Positions 7,527-16,274 are shown, counted from the first letter of the stretch. The stretch is 24,040 nucleotides of DNA from Zeimonas sp036675585 (GCA_036675585.1 JAKFES010000302.1:1-24040); one strand, 5' to 3'. Numbers and translations: made by a program. Notes: generated from the letters alone by a model not told the origin.

Positions 7527-9602
7527 ATGTCCACGCCCGAAGTCCTCTGGCGTCCCGGTCCCGAGCGGATCGAGCGGGCGGGGATCACGCGCTTTCGCCG
7601 CTGGCTGCACGAAACCCGCGGCCAATCGTTTCCCGACTACGAATCGCTCTGGTCGTGGTCGGTCGACGACCTCGAGGGATTCTGGGGCGCGCTGCACGAA
7701 TGGGGCGGCGTGCGCGCGAAGACGGCTGCGAAGCGCGTCCTCGGTCGGCGCGAGATGCCGGGCGCGAGCTGGTTCGAAGGCGAAACGCTCAATTACGCCG
7801 AGCACCTGCTTGCGCCGGCGCTGCGCCCCGGGTTCGAGAATCGGCCCGCGCTCGTCTTCGTCTCCGAGCTGTGCGAGCGCCGCGAGATCGGATGGGGTCG
7901 GTTGCGCGACGACGTCGGTGCGCTCACGGCCACGCTCGCGCGCCTGGGCGTCGAGCGCGGCGACCGCTGCGTCGCGTACATGCCGAACATCCCGCAGACC
8001 GTCGTCGCGATGCTCGCCACGACGAGCCTGGGCGCGATCTGGTCGAGCTCGTCGCCCGACATGGGCCCGGTGAGCGTGCTCGACCGCTTCCGGCAGATCG
8101 AGCCCAAGGTGCTGTTCGCCGTCGACGGATATCGCTACGGCGGAAAAGACTTCGATCGACGCGCAACGCTGCGCGAGCTCGTGCGCCAGTTGCCTTCGGT
8201 GCGCACGGTCGTCTTCGTCCCCTATCTCGATGCCGGCGCGACGCTCGACGCACTCGGCGGCGTCACGATCGTGCGGTGGGAGGAAGCGCTCTCGCAGCCG
8301 GCGCCGTGCCGCTTCGAGGCGCTCGCCTTCGACCATCCGCTGTGGATCGTCTATTCCTCGGGCACCACCGGCATGCCCAAGCCGATCGTCCATGGTCACG
8401 GCGGAACGATCCTCGAGAACCTGAAGACCAACGCGCTGCATCTGGACGTCGACGAGAGCGACCGGTTCTTCTGGTTCTCGTCGACGAACTGGATCATGTG
8501 GAACCTGTGGGTGTCGACGCTGCTCACCGGCGCGACGCTGCTGCAGTTCGACGGCAACCCCGGATATCCCGATCTCGGCACGCTGTGGCGTCTGGCCGAG
8601 CGCGAACAACTGACTTTCTTCGGCACCAGCCCGGCATTCGTGTCGCTGTGCATGAAGGCGGGCCTGCATCCGCGCGAGCAGTTCGACCTGTCGGCGTTGC
8701 GCAGCGTCGGCTCGACCGGCTCGCCGCTGACCGAGGAAGCGTGCCGGTGGATCTATTCCGACGTGCACCCCGACGTGATGCTCGCGTCGATCTCGGGTGG
8801 CACCGACCCGGGCGCCGCGTTCCTCACGTCGTGCCCGATCCTGCCGGTGTACGCGGGCGAGATGCAGTGCCGGACGCTCGGCGGCGCGATCCATGCGTGG
8901 AGCGACGAAGGCCGGCCGCTGATCGGAGAGGTCGGCGAGCTGGTCTGCACCGAGCCGATGCCGTCGATGCCGCTCCATTTCTGGGGCGACACCGACGGGC
9001 GGCGCTATTTCGAGAGCTATTTCGACACGTATCCGGGGCCGCCGAACGTGTGGCGACACGGCGACTGGCTGATGCTGCATCGACGCGACGAGAGCGTCAC
9101 CGCGACGATCTTCGGGCGTTCCGATTCGACGATCAACCGCTACGGGATCCGGATGGGGACGAGCGAGCTGTATCGCGTCGTCGAGGAATTCGACGAGGTG
9201 GCCGACTCGCTGGTGATCGATCTCGAGTACCTCGGCCGCGAGTCGTTCCTGGCGCTTTTCGTCGTGCTGCGCGATGCGGGCTCGCCGATCGTCGGCGTCG
9301 GTGCGAAAGGCCCGGCGCCCGATGCCGAGCACGCCGCGCGCGGCGTGACCGGGGTTTCGTCGGCGCTGCGCACGAAGCTGCTCGATGCGATCCGCACGAA
9401 GCTGTCGGCGCGACACGTGCCGAACGAGGTGTACGCGATCCCCGAAGTGCCGCGCACGATGTCGGGCAAGAAGCTCGAGGTGCCGGTGAAGAAGATCCTG
9501 CTCGGTCACCCGGTGGAGAGATCGGTCAACCGCGACTCGATGGCCAATCCCTCGTCGATCGACTGGTTCGTGCGCTTCGGCGCCGCCCGCACGCGCGCGT
9601 AG
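7527..9602 (+). CDS. aacS: Acetoacetyl-CoA synthetase (acetoacetate--CoA ligase)
   Basis: This 691-aa ANL-superfamily enzyme makes acetoacetyl-CoA from acetoacetate, ATP and CoA, feeding ketone bodies and PHB breakdown products into central metabolism. An N-terminal ACAS-type domain leads to the phosphate-binding motif YSSGTTGMPKPIVHGHGG starting at residue 276. The family-typical STNWIMWNL and SISGGTDPGAAF follow, and the C-terminal catalytic lysine is K648 in TMSGKKLE. Length and the closing NRDSMANPSSIDWF fit acetoacetate ligases rather than acetyl-CoA synthetases. It is preceded by a terminator, so it is transcribed separately. A weak promoter may lie at about 7484-7500 (GGGTATAGTC), which includes TATAGT as a -10. 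Its 3' end overlaps dadA tail to tail by 97 bp. Confidence 0.94.
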   Translation: MSTPEVLWRPGPERIERAGITRFRRWLHETRGQSFPDYESLWSWSVDDLEGFWGALHEWGGVRAKTAAKRVLGRREMPGASWFEGETLNYAEHLLAPALRPGFENRPALVFVSELCERREIGWGRLRDDVGALTATLARLGVERGDRCVAYMPNIPQTVVAMLATTSLGAIWSSSSPDMGPVSVLDRFRQIEPKVLFAVDGYRYGGKDFDRRATLRELVRQLPSVRTVVFVPYLDAGATLDALGGVTIVRWEEALSQPAPCRFEALAFDHPLWIVYSSGTTGMPKPIVHGHGGTILENLKTNALHLDVDESDRFFWFSSTNWIMWNLWVSTLLTGATLLQFDGNPGYPDLGTLWRLAEREQLTFFGTSPAFVSLCMKAGLHPREQFDLSALRSVGSTGSPLTEEACRWIYSDVHPDVMLASISGGTDPGAAFLTSCPILPVYAGEMQCRTLGGAIHAWSDEGRPLIGEVGELVCTEPMPSMPLHFWGDTDGRRYFESYFDTYPGPPNVWRHGDWLMLHRRDESVTATIFGRSDSTINRYGIRMGTSELYRVVEEFDEVADSLVIDLEYLGRESFLALFVVLRDAGSPIVGVGAKGPAPDAEHAARGVTGVSSALRTKLLDAIRTKLSARHVPNEVYAIPEVPRTMSGKKLEVPVKKILLGHPVERSVNRDSMANPSSIDWFVRFGAARTRA

Positions 9603-10846
9603 CGCTCGGGGCCGAGCCCGTCGGTATCGATCTGCGGACGACGTCCCGCGATCAGGTCGCTGAGCAGGCGCGCCGATCCGCACGCCATCGTCCAGCCGAG
9701 CGTGCCGTGGCCGGTGTTCAGCCACAGGTTGCGCTGCCCGGCGCGCCCGACGATCGGCGTACCGTCGGGCGTCATCGGACGCAGCCCGGTCCAGAACGAG
9801 GCGGCGCGGACGTCGCCGGCACCGGGAAACAGGCTGTCGACGACGCGCTCGAGCGTCTCGCGGCGACGCGGATTCAGCGACCGGTCGAAGCCGGCGACCT
9901 CGGCCATTCCGCCGACGCGAATGCGATCGTCGAAACGCGTGATCGCCACCTTCCACGTCTCGTCCATCACGGTCGACACCGGCGCGCGCGAGGCATCGAC
10001 GATCGGCAACGTCAACGAGTAGCCCTTCATCGGGTACACCGGCAACGACAGCCCGGCAGTCTCGGCGAGCATGCGCGAGTCGCAGCCGAGCGCGAGCACG
10101 TACTGGTCGGCGCGGCGCAACCGGCCATCGACGACGGCGCCGACGATGCGGTCGCCTTCGCTGCGAAGCGCCTCGACCGAGCGCCCGAACTCGAAGACGA
10201 CGCCGGCACGCCGGCAGCGCTCGGCCAGGCGCAGGGTGAAGAGCCGGCAGTCGCCGGTTTCGTCGCCCGGCAGGCGCAGCGCGCCGACCAGCGTGTCGCG
10301 CACGCGCGCCAGCGCCGGCTCGGCGGTCGCGAGCGCCTCGCGCCCGAGCAACTCGAACGCGACGCCCGCTTCGCGCAGCACTTCGATGTCGCGCGCCGCG
10401 GCGTCGAGTTGCGACTGCGTGCGAAAAACCTGCAACGTTCCGCCTTGCCGGCCCTCGTATTCGAGGCCCGTTTCCCGGCGCAACGCATCGAGGCACTCGC
10501 GGCTGTACTGCGCGAGCCGGAGCATGCGCTCCTTGTTCACCGCGTAGCGCACAGCGCCGCAGTTGCGCAGCATCTGCAGCATCCACTGCAACTGGAACCA
10601 GGTGCCGTCGGGACGGATCGCGAGCGGCGCGTGGCGCTGGAAGAGCCAGCGCAGCGCCTTGAGCGGAATGCCCGGGGCCGCCCACGGCGTGGAATACCCG
10701 AACGAGATCTGCCCCGCGTTGGCGAAGCTCGCTTCCATCGCCGGCTCGGGCTGCCGGTCGATCACCGTCACGCGGAACCCGGCCTGCGACAGATACCAGG
10801 CGGTGCCGACCCCGATGACGCCGCTTCCCAGAACCAGAACGTGCAT
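9506..10846 (-). CDS. dadA: D-amino acid dehydrogenase small subunit
   Basis: This 446-aa FAD-dependent DAO-family enzyme oxidises D-amino acids (typically D-alanine) to 2-oxoacids and passes electrons to the respiratory chain from the inner membrane. The N-terminal Rossmann motif VLVLGSGVIGVGTAWYLS (G7/G9/G12) starts directly after the initiator Met. The DadA-type segments ANAGQISFGYSTPWAAPG, PMKGYSLTLP and the C-terminal FAD-binding GLRPMTPDGTPIVG are present, and the length matches DadA (about 432 aa). The start at 10846 is set by GGGAGG (complement of 10854-10859); longer upstream frames run into the divergent promoter region. It is divergent from lrp, a classical arrangement in which Lrp controls dadA. 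The C-terminal ~32 residues are encoded antisense to the end of aacS. Confidence 0.94.
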   Translation of the reverse strand: MHVLVLGSGVIGVGTAWYLSQAGFRVTVIDRQPEPAMEASFANAGQISFGYSTPWAAPGIPLKALRWLFQRHAPLAIRPDGTWFQLQWMLQMLRNCGAVRYAVNKERMLRLAQYSRECLDALRRETGLEYEGRQGGTLQVFRTQSQLDAAARDIEVLREAGVAFELLGREALATAEPALARVRDTLVGALRLPGDETGDCRLFTLRLAERCRRAGVVFEFGRSVEALRSEGDRIVGAVVDGRLRRADQYVLALGCDSRMLAETAGLSLPVYPMKGYSLTLPIVDASRAPVSTVMDETWKVAITRFDDRIRVGGMAEVAGFDRSLNPRRRETLERVVDSLFPGAGDVRAASFWTGLRPMTPDGTPIVGRAGQRNLWLNTGHGTLGWTMACGSARLLSDLIAGRRPQIDTDGLGPERYARVRAAPKRTNQSIDEGLAIESRLTDLSTG

Positions 10847-10894
10847 GGACCGTCCTCCCGAAGCGCATTGTCGGCCGCAACGGTCAGCGGATTC

Positions 10895-10907
10895 CACCAT
10901 AATGGTG
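10895..10907. promoter_or_regulatory. Palindrome between dadA and lrp, candidate operator/promoter
   Basis: CACCAT-A-ATGGTG is a perfect 13-bp palindrome in the 113-bp divergent region, 49 bases from the dadA start and 53 bases from the lrp start. It contains CATAAT (+ strand) and CATTAT (- strand), so both promoters may place a -10 on it. It does not match the E. coli Lrp consensus closely; its role as an Lrp site is inference. Confidence 0.4.
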
Positions 10908-10959
10908 CGTTTACGTAGCGCGTTACCCCGTTTGAAGCGTCTCCGACCCGGCTGAATCG

Positions 10960-11463
10960 ATGGGAAAACGCACTTCGCAGGGAAAAGCACTGGACCGTAT
11001 CGATCGCCGCATCCTTCGGTTGCTGCAGGACGACGGCCGCATGCCGGTCAGCGAGCTCGCCGAGCGCGTAGGGCTGTCGCCGACGCCGTGCAGCGAGCGC
11101 GTGCGCCGTCTCGAACGCGAGGGCTTCATCCTCGGTTACCACGCGCGACTCGATCCGCACGCACTCGGGCAGAATCTGCTCGTTTTCGTCGAACTGAAGC
11201 TCGCGGCGAAATCGGGCCCGATCTTCGATGCGTTCCGCCGCGAAGTGCTCAAGCTGCCCTACGTGGTCGAATGCCACCTGGTGTCGGGCGAATTCGACTA
11301 TCTGCTCAAGACCCGCATTCCGGAGATGAGCGCGTATCGGAAACTGCTCGGCGACATGCTGCTCGCGCTGCCCGGCGCGCGCGAATCGCGCAGCTACATC
11401 GTGATGGAAGAGATCAAGGAGACGCTCGCCGTGCAGGTCATCGAACCGGAGACGAAGGCGTGA
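10960..11463 (+). CDS. lrp: Lrp/AsnC-family transcriptional regulator (leucine-responsive type)
   Basis: This 167-aa protein is close to E. coli Lrp along its whole length. The N-terminal winged HTH (VSELAERVGLSPTPCSERVRRLEREGF, residues 30-56) and the RAM domain with ECHLVSGEFDYLLKTRIPEM, SAYRKLLGDMLLALPG and YIVMEEIKE are the same landmarks as in true Lrp. It probably senses leucine or alanine and acts as an octamer or hexadecamer. The start ATG at 10960 has no strong Shine-Dalgarno. It is divergent from dadA, its likely target. Its stop overlaps the GTG start of the next gene (GTGA at 11460-11463), so the LD-carboxypeptidase gene would be translationally coupled. Confidence 0.93.
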   Translation: MGKRTSQGKALDRIDRRILRLLQDDGRMPVSELAERVGLSPTPCSERVRRLEREGFILGYHARLDPHALGQNLLVFVELKLAAKSGPIFDAFRREVLKLPYVVECHLVSGEFDYLLKTRIPEMSAYRKLLGDMLLALPGARESRSYIVMEEIKETLAVQVIEPETKA

Positions 11464-12395
11464 GTGCGGCGCAGGAACCCGCGGCGCACGCGCGCATCGA
11501 GATCATCGCGCCGTCGGGTGCGCACCTGTCGCTGAGCCGTTTCGACGCGGCGCTCGCGTGCCTGCGCGAGCGCGGCTACGAGCCGCGCTGAAGCGCGCCG
11601 CGCGAAGGTTGGCAGCGTTTCGGCGACACCGACGAGGCGCGCGTCGAACAGATCCATCGTGCCGCGCGTGCGCAAGACGTCGACGCGGTGATGATCACGC
11701 GCGGCGGCTACGGGTTGTCGCGGCTGCTCGATCGGATCGACTGGCCGCTCGTCGCCGGGTCGGCGGCGCGCGGCGTGCGGTGGATCGGCTACAGCGATTT
11801 CACCGCGTTCCAGCTCGCACTGCTCGCGCGCACCGGCGCGCCGAGCTTCGCCGGGCCGGGTGTGAGCGGCGACTTCGGCGCCGAGGCACCCGACCCGTAC
11901 ATGCTCGAGCACTTCGACGCGCTGATGCGCGGTCGCCTGCTGCCGGTGCAATGGAGCGAAGCATGGCCGCAGCAGCCGGCCCGGCGCGTCGACGCGCCGC
12001 TCGACGGAATCCTGTGGGGTGGCAACCTCTCGCTCGTCGCCTCGGCCGTCGGCACGCCGTACCTGCCGGCGATCGAGGGCGGAATCCTGTTCGTCGAGGA
12101 CGTCTCGGAGCATCCGTATCGTGTCGAGCGGATGCTGCACCAGTTGCTCTTCTCGGGCGTGCTCGAAAGCCAGCGCGCGGTCGTCCTCGGCGCGTTCACC
12201 GACTGGAAGCCTTCGGCGCACGACAACGGCTACGACCTGCGCTCGGTCGTCGAGCATTTCCGGGCACGCGTGGCGGTGCCGGTGATCACCGGCCTGCCGT
12301 TCGGGCATGTGCCCCGCAAGGCCGTGCTCGGCGTGGGCGAGCGCTATCGGCTCGAAGAAGCCGACGACGGCTGGCGGCTCGTTCCGCCCGGCTGA
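11460..12395 (+). pseudogene. ldcA: LD-carboxypeptidase (S66 family) interrupted by an in-frame TGA
   Basis: The full reading frame from GTG 11460 to TGA 12393-12395 would encode 311 residues, the normal length for muramoyltetrapeptide carboxypeptidase, which trims the terminal D-Ala from cytoplasmic murein tetrapeptides during recycling. A single in-frame TGA at 11589-11591 (codon 44) splits it. Before the stop is the family N-terminus (IEIIAPSGAHLSLSRFDAAL). After it, in the same frame, come WQRFGDTDEARV and ITRGGYGLSRLLDRIDW. The catalytic triad survives downstream: S112 in GYSDF, E213 in VEDVSEHPYRVERM and H283 in PFGHVPRK. The segment around the stop has the same length as in intact relatives, so this looks like a point change (for example TGG to TGA), not a deletion. 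The first internal starts (GTG 11685, ATG 11688) would lose about 75 residues. It is a pseudogene, a sequencing error or a readthrough case. Confidence 0.8.
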
Positions 12396-12405
12396 TCCCG
12401 GCGAT

Positions 12406-13662
12406 TCAGGCCATCGAGCCGAGCGGCATCGACTGCTCGGCGAGCCGCACGAACAACGCGGCGCCGACCGGGAGCACCGCGTCGTTGAAGTCGTAGCGCG
12501 AACTGTGCAGCAGGCAGCCGTCGGCGGCGCCGCCCTGTCCGAGGCGGAAATAGGCGCCGGGTCGCGCCTGCAGCATGAAGGAGAAATCCTCGGCGCCCAT
12601 GCTCGGCTCGAGATCGCGCACGACGTTGGCGGCACCGACGACCTCGTCGGCGACCGCGGCGCCGAACAGCGCTTCGCGCGTGCTGTTGACGGTCGCCGGG
12701 TAGACGCGTTCGTAGACGAGCGAGGCGCGGGCGCCGAAACCCGACGCGACCGCTTCGACGAGTGCGCGCAGGCGCTGCTCGACCATCGCCTGCGTCGATT
12801 CACGGAACGTGCGCACGGTGCCGACGAGCTTCGCCTCGTGCGGGATCACGCTCATCGCTCCGGGGTGACCGGCGTGGATCGAGCACAGGCTCACCACGGC
12901 CGAGTCGATCGGGCTGACGTTGCGCGAGACGATCGATTGCGCGGCGGTGACGATGTGCGCGGCGACCAGCACCGGGTCGATCGCGAGGTACGGGTGCGCG
13001 CCGTGTCCGCCGCGCCCTTCGATGGTGATCGTGATGCGGTCGGCCGCCGCCATCATCGGGCCCGGGCGAACCGCAATCGTTCCCGGCGGCAGCGCCGGCC
13101 AGTTGTGCATCGCGTAGACCGCGTCGCACGGGAACCGCTCGAACAGGCCGTCGTCGATCATCGCCTTGGCCCCGGCGTGCCCTTCCTCGCCGGGCTGGAA
13201 GATCAGGTGCACCGTGCCGTCGAAATCGCGCGTCGCGGCGAGATAGCGTGCCGCACCGAGCAGCATCGTCATGTGACCGTCGTGTCCGCAGCCGTGCATC
13301 GCGCCGGCCTTGCGCGATCGATGGGCGATCTCGTTGTCCTCGTGCATCGGCAGCGCGTCCATGTCGGCGCGCAGCCCGATGGTGCGGCTGCTTCGCGTCT
13401 GGCGACCGCGAACGACGCCGACGACGCCGGTGCGGCCGATTCCGCGGTGGATCTCGTCGACGCCGTGGCGGGCGAGCTGACGGGCGATCAGCTCCGACGT
13501 GAAATGCTCTTCGAAACCGAGTTCGGGATTGGCATGCAGGGCCTGCCGGATCGATGCGAGTTCGCGCTGCCAGGCGCCGACTTCGGCGAGCACCCGTTGC
13601 GCGCCCGACGGGCGCTGGATCGGTGCTTCGGTGCGGGCTTCGAGTGCGTTCAGGGTGCGCAT
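12406..13662 (-). CDS. M20-family amidohydrolase (hippurate hydrolase/N-acyl amino acid amidohydrolase type), copy 1
   Basis: This 418-aa M20D metallopeptidase-like amidohydrolase should cleave an amide bond in N-acyl amino acids or related compounds using two metal ions. Landmarks in order are LHANPELGFEE (42-52), GLRADMDALPM (97-106), the metal-binding MHGCGHDGH (122-130, C125 and H127), IFQPGEEG (154-161, catalytic E159/E160), AMHNWP (185-) and MGAEDFSF near the C-terminus. It has about 34 extra N-terminal residues compared with the neighbouring paralogue. The start at 13662 has only a weak RBS (GAGA about 12 bases upstream). It lies tail to tail with ldcA, 10 bp apart. Substrate is not readable from sequence. 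The intact motifs argue it is active. Confidence 0.88.
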   Translation of the reverse strand: MRTLNALEARTEAPIQRPSGAQRVLAEVGAWQRELASIRQALHANPELGFEEHFTSELIARQLARHGVDEIHRGIGRTGVVGVVRGRQTRSSRTIGLRADMDALPMHEDNEIAHRSRKAGAMHGCGHDGHMTMLLGAARYLAATRDFDGTVHLIFQPGEEGHAGAKAMIDDGLFERFPCDAVYAMHNWPALPPGTIAVRPGPMMAAADRITITIEGRGGHGAHPYLAIDPVLVAAHIVTAAQSIVSRNVSPIDSAVVSLCSIHAGHPGAMSVIPHEAKLVGTVRTFRESTQAMVEQRLRALVEAVASGFGARASLVYERVYPATVNSTREALFGAAVADEVVGAANVVRDLEPSMGAEDFSFMLQARPGAYFRLGQGGAADGCLLHSSRYDFNDAVLPVGAALFVRLAEQSMPLGSMA

Positions 13663-13774
13663 CGACGATATTTTTTTCTCGAAACCCAGTGTACGACGGA
13701 TGCCGATGCCGGCACCCGCCGTGCGGCTCCGGAATTCCGCCGCAGGCGCTTCGAGCGGTGTGTTTCGGTGCGAG

Positions 13775-14980
13775 TCAGTTGCGCGGAAGAGACGATGCCG
13801 CGAACCAGCGTTCGGCCAGGCGCACCCAGTACGCTGCACCGATCGGAATCAGCTCGTCGTTGAAGTCGTAATTCGGGTTGTGCAGCGTGCACGGACCTTC
13901 GCCGTGCCCCGTCGCGCGATGTGCGCCGTCGCCGTTGCCGATGACGATGTAGCAGCCGGGCTTGCGCTGCAGGAAGTAGGCGAAGTCCTCGGCACCCATC
14001 GTCGGCTCGAACTCGTGGACTCGCTCGGCGCCCACCAGCTCGCGCAGCACCTCGCGGCAGAACGCGGTCTCGTCCGCGTGATTGACCGTCGGCGGGTAGT
14101 TGCGCGCGAACTCGACGTCGGCACTGCACTCGAATGCCTGCGCGGTGTGCGCCGCGATCTCGCGCATGCGCGTTTCGATCAGGTCGGTCGTCTCGCGCCG
14201 GAACGTGCGCACGGTTCCGCAGATCGTCGCCGTGTCGGGCACGACGTTCATCGCTTCACCGGCCCGGATCATCGTCACCGACAGCACGGCCGATTCGATC
14301 GGCCGCTTGTTGCGCGTGATGATCGTCTGCAGGCTTTGGACGATCTGGCAGGCGACCGGGACGGGATCGGCGCCCTCGTGCGGAAGCGCCGCGTGCGAGC
14401 CGCGCCCGTGCACCGTGATGCGGAACTCGTTCGACGAGGCGAGCACGGGGCCTTCGCGCAGCGCGAACTCGCCGGCGGCCAGTTCGGGCCAGTTGTGCAT
14501 CCCGAACACCGCCTGCATCGGAAAACGCTCGAACAACCCGTCGCGGATCATCGCGGCGGCGCCGCCGCCGCCTTCCTCGGCCGGCTGGAAAATCAGGTAG
14601 ACGGTGCCGTCGAACGCGCGGTGCCGGGCGAAATGACGCGCGGCCGCCAGCAGCATCGCGGTGTGGCCGTCGTGTCCGCAGGCGTGCATCCGCCCTGTGT
14701 TCCTGGACGCATGCTCGAAGGTGTTGCGTTCGGTGATCGGCAGTGCGTCCATGTCGGCGCGCAGGCCGATCGCGTGCGGTGCGTCGCCGCCTTTCACGAT
14801 GCCGACGACGCCGGTGCCGCCGAGCCCGCGGTGCACGGGAATGCCCCATTCCTCCAGGCGCTTCGCGACGAGTTCGCTGGTGCGAACCTCCTCGAACTTG
14901 AGCTCGGGGTGCGCGTGGAGATCGCGCCGCAGCGCGCGGATCTCGGCATGGAATTCGGCGATCCGTTCGACCAGTTTCAT
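13775..14980 (-). CDS. M20-family amidohydrolase (hippurate hydrolase type), copy 2
   Basis: This 401-aa protein is a paralogue of the gene downstream at 12406 and has the same order of motifs: LHAHPELKFEE (21-31), GLRADMDALPI (72-82), MHACGHDGH (98-106, C101 and H103), IFQPAEEG (130-137, E135/E136), GMHNWPEL and MGAEDFAYFLQ. It ends with the HNPNYDFND element that closes M20D enzymes. It likely hydrolyses N-aroyl or N-acyl amino acids such as hippurate to free acid plus amino acid. The start at 14980 has a good RBS (GAGGAA, 5-6 bases upstream). The 112-bp gap to copy 1 has no terminator, so both may be co-transcribed. It is divergent from the lipoprotein gene at 15061. Confidence 0.9.
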   Translation of the reverse strand: MKLVERIAEFHAEIRALRRDLHAHPELKFEEVRTSELVAKRLEEWGIPVHRGLGGTGVVGIVKGGDAPHAIGLRADMDALPITERNTFEHASRNTGRMHACGHDGHTAMLLAAARHFARHRAFDGTVYLIFQPAEEGGGGAAAMIRDGLFERFPMQAVFGMHNWPELAAGEFALREGPVLASSNEFRITVHGRGSHAALPHEGADPVPVACQIVQSLQTIITRNKRPIESAVLSVTMIRAGEAMNVVPDTATICGTVRTFRRETTDLIETRMREIAAHTAQAFECSADVEFARNYPPTVNHADETAFCREVLRELVGAERVHEFEPTMGAEDFAYFLQRKPGCYIVIGNGDGAHRATGHGEGPCTLHNPNYDFNDELIPIGAAYWVRLAERWFAASSLPRN

Positions 14981-15060
14981 CCGGGTTCCTCGACGGCAGG
15001 AGACATCGAAAGCCAGCGCTGGCGCGGGGCGAGCGCGGAGCTTAGATTAGCATCGCCTCC

Positions 15061-16182
15061 ATGTCCCCGAGTCCCGCATCGTGCGCCGTGCGCACGCCGC
15101 GCAGGCCGGCCCGGTTCCGTGCCGGCGGCGTCGCCGTCGCGCTGTCGTTCGCGCTGCTGTCCGGGTGCGCCGCGTGGACCGACGGCCCGGGCTATTACCT
15201 GCAGTCGTTCGCCGGGCACCTGGCGCTGATCGGCAAGGCGCGGCCGATCGTGTCGGTGCTCGACGATCCGCAGTCCCCCGCGCCGTTGCGCGAACGGCTC
15301 GAGGACGTGCTCGCGATTCGCGCGTTCGCCAGCGACGAACTCGGCCTGCCGCGCAACGACAGCTACACCGAATACGCCGAACTCGGCCGGCGCTTCGCGG
15401 TGTGGAACGTCTTCGCCACGCCCGAGCTGTCGATGCGGCTCGAGCAGTGGTGCTTTCCGGTCGCCGGTTGCGTCGGCTACCGCGGCTACTACGACCGCGA
15501 CGAGGCCGAGCGATTCGCACAGCGCCTGCGCGAACGCGGGCTCGAAGCCGTCGTGCGCGGCGTTCCCGCGTACTCGACGCTCGGCTGGTTCGACGACCCG
15601 GTGCTCGACACGTTCATTCGTTATCCGGTGCCCGAGGTCGCGCGGCTGATCTTCCACGAGCTCGCGCACCAGGTGCTCTACGTGAAGGGCGACACGACCT
15701 TCAACGAGTCGTTCGCCACCGCGGTCGAGCGTGTCGGCGTGCAGCGCTGGCTCGCCGCGTACGAGCGGCGCACCGGTGACGCGCAGCGGCGTCTCGAGTG
15801 GGAGGTGTTCGACGCTCGGCGCAGGGGATTCGTCGCGCTGCTGAAGAAGCATCGCGCCGCTTTGCAGGCCGTGTATGCGTCGCCGGCCGGCGACGAAGCG
15901 AAGCGCGCGGCCAAGCGCGAGGTGTTCGCGCAGCTGCGCGCCGACTACGAGGCGCTCAAGCGCTCGTGGGGCGGTTACGCGGCGTACGACGGCTGGTTCG
16001 CGCAGCCGTTGACGAACGCGCATCTCGCGTCGATCGGCACCTATACCGACCGCGTCGACGCGTTCAGCAGGCTGCTCGAGCGCAGCGGCGCGGATCTCGC
16101 CGTTTTCTACGAAGCGGCCCGGCGGATCGGCGAATTGCCGAAAAGCGAGCGCCACGCGGCGCTCGATGCGCTCGAGCCCTGA
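15061..16182 (+). CDS. Predicted lipoprotein aminopeptidase (COG4324-like zinc metallopeptidase)
   Basis: This 373-aa protein has a basic N-terminus, a hydrophobic segment (residues 22-34) and a lipobox LSGC ending at C36, so it is probably a lipoprotein facing the periplasm. The gluzincin-type zinc site is HELAH at 199-203 with a third ligand E216 in NESFATAVE, and E200 is the catalytic residue. Overall layout (GYYLQSFAGHLALI after the lipobox, TLGWFDDPVLDT before the zinc site) matches the family annotated as predicted aminopeptidase (Pfam Aminopep). Biological substrate is not established for the family as far as I know. No clear Shine-Dalgarno precedes the ATG; a TAGATT -10-like box at 15043-15048 would put the transcript start very near the ATG. 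A weak stem (GCTCGA 16161-16166/TCGAGC 16172-16177) and six Ts at 16187-16192 may end transcription. Confidence 0.88.
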   Translation: MSPSPASCAVRTPRRPARFRAGGVAVALSFALLSGCAAWTDGPGYYLQSFAGHLALIGKARPIVSVLDDPQSPAPLRERLEDVLAIRAFASDELGLPRNDSYTEYAELGRRFAVWNVFATPELSMRLEQWCFPVAGCVGYRGYYDRDEAERFAQRLRERGLEAVVRGVPAYSTLGWFDDPVLDTFIRYPVPEVARLIFHELAHQVLYVKGDTTFNESFATAVERVGVQRWLAAYERRTGDAQRRLEWEVFDARRRGFVALLKKHRAALQAVYASPAGDEAKRAAKREVFAQLRADYEALKRSWGGYAAYDGWFAQPLTNAHLASIGTYTDRVDAFSRLLERSGADLAVFYEAARRIGELPKSERHAALDALEP

Positions 16183-16268
16183 CACCTTTTTTCGCGGCCG
16201 GGCAACGCACGGGGCAGCAACCCGCGTCTTTCCGCTCGCACGCGTTTCGACGCGCGCGCATTCGACGG

Positions 16269-16274
16269 CATAAT
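16269..16274 (+). promoter_or_regulatory. Possible -10 element upstream of fadD
   Basis: CATAAT at 16269-16274 stands out in GC-rich sequence. TTTCGA at 16245-16250 lies 18 bases upstream but is a poor -35. If used, the fadD leader is about 90 nt. The rest of 16183-16372 shows nothing else I can name. Confidence 0.3.

Noticed and set aside
7092..10880. Very long open frames on both strands (1262 codons -, 1161 codons +) over aacS and dadA
   Set aside because: They span two real genes and the terminator at 7441. Third-position GC bias removes stops in shadow frames.
11589..11591. Selenocysteine at the internal TGA of ldcA
   Set aside because: S66 peptidases use Ser-Glu-His, the position is not catalytic, and no SECIS-like hairpin or selenium genes are visible.
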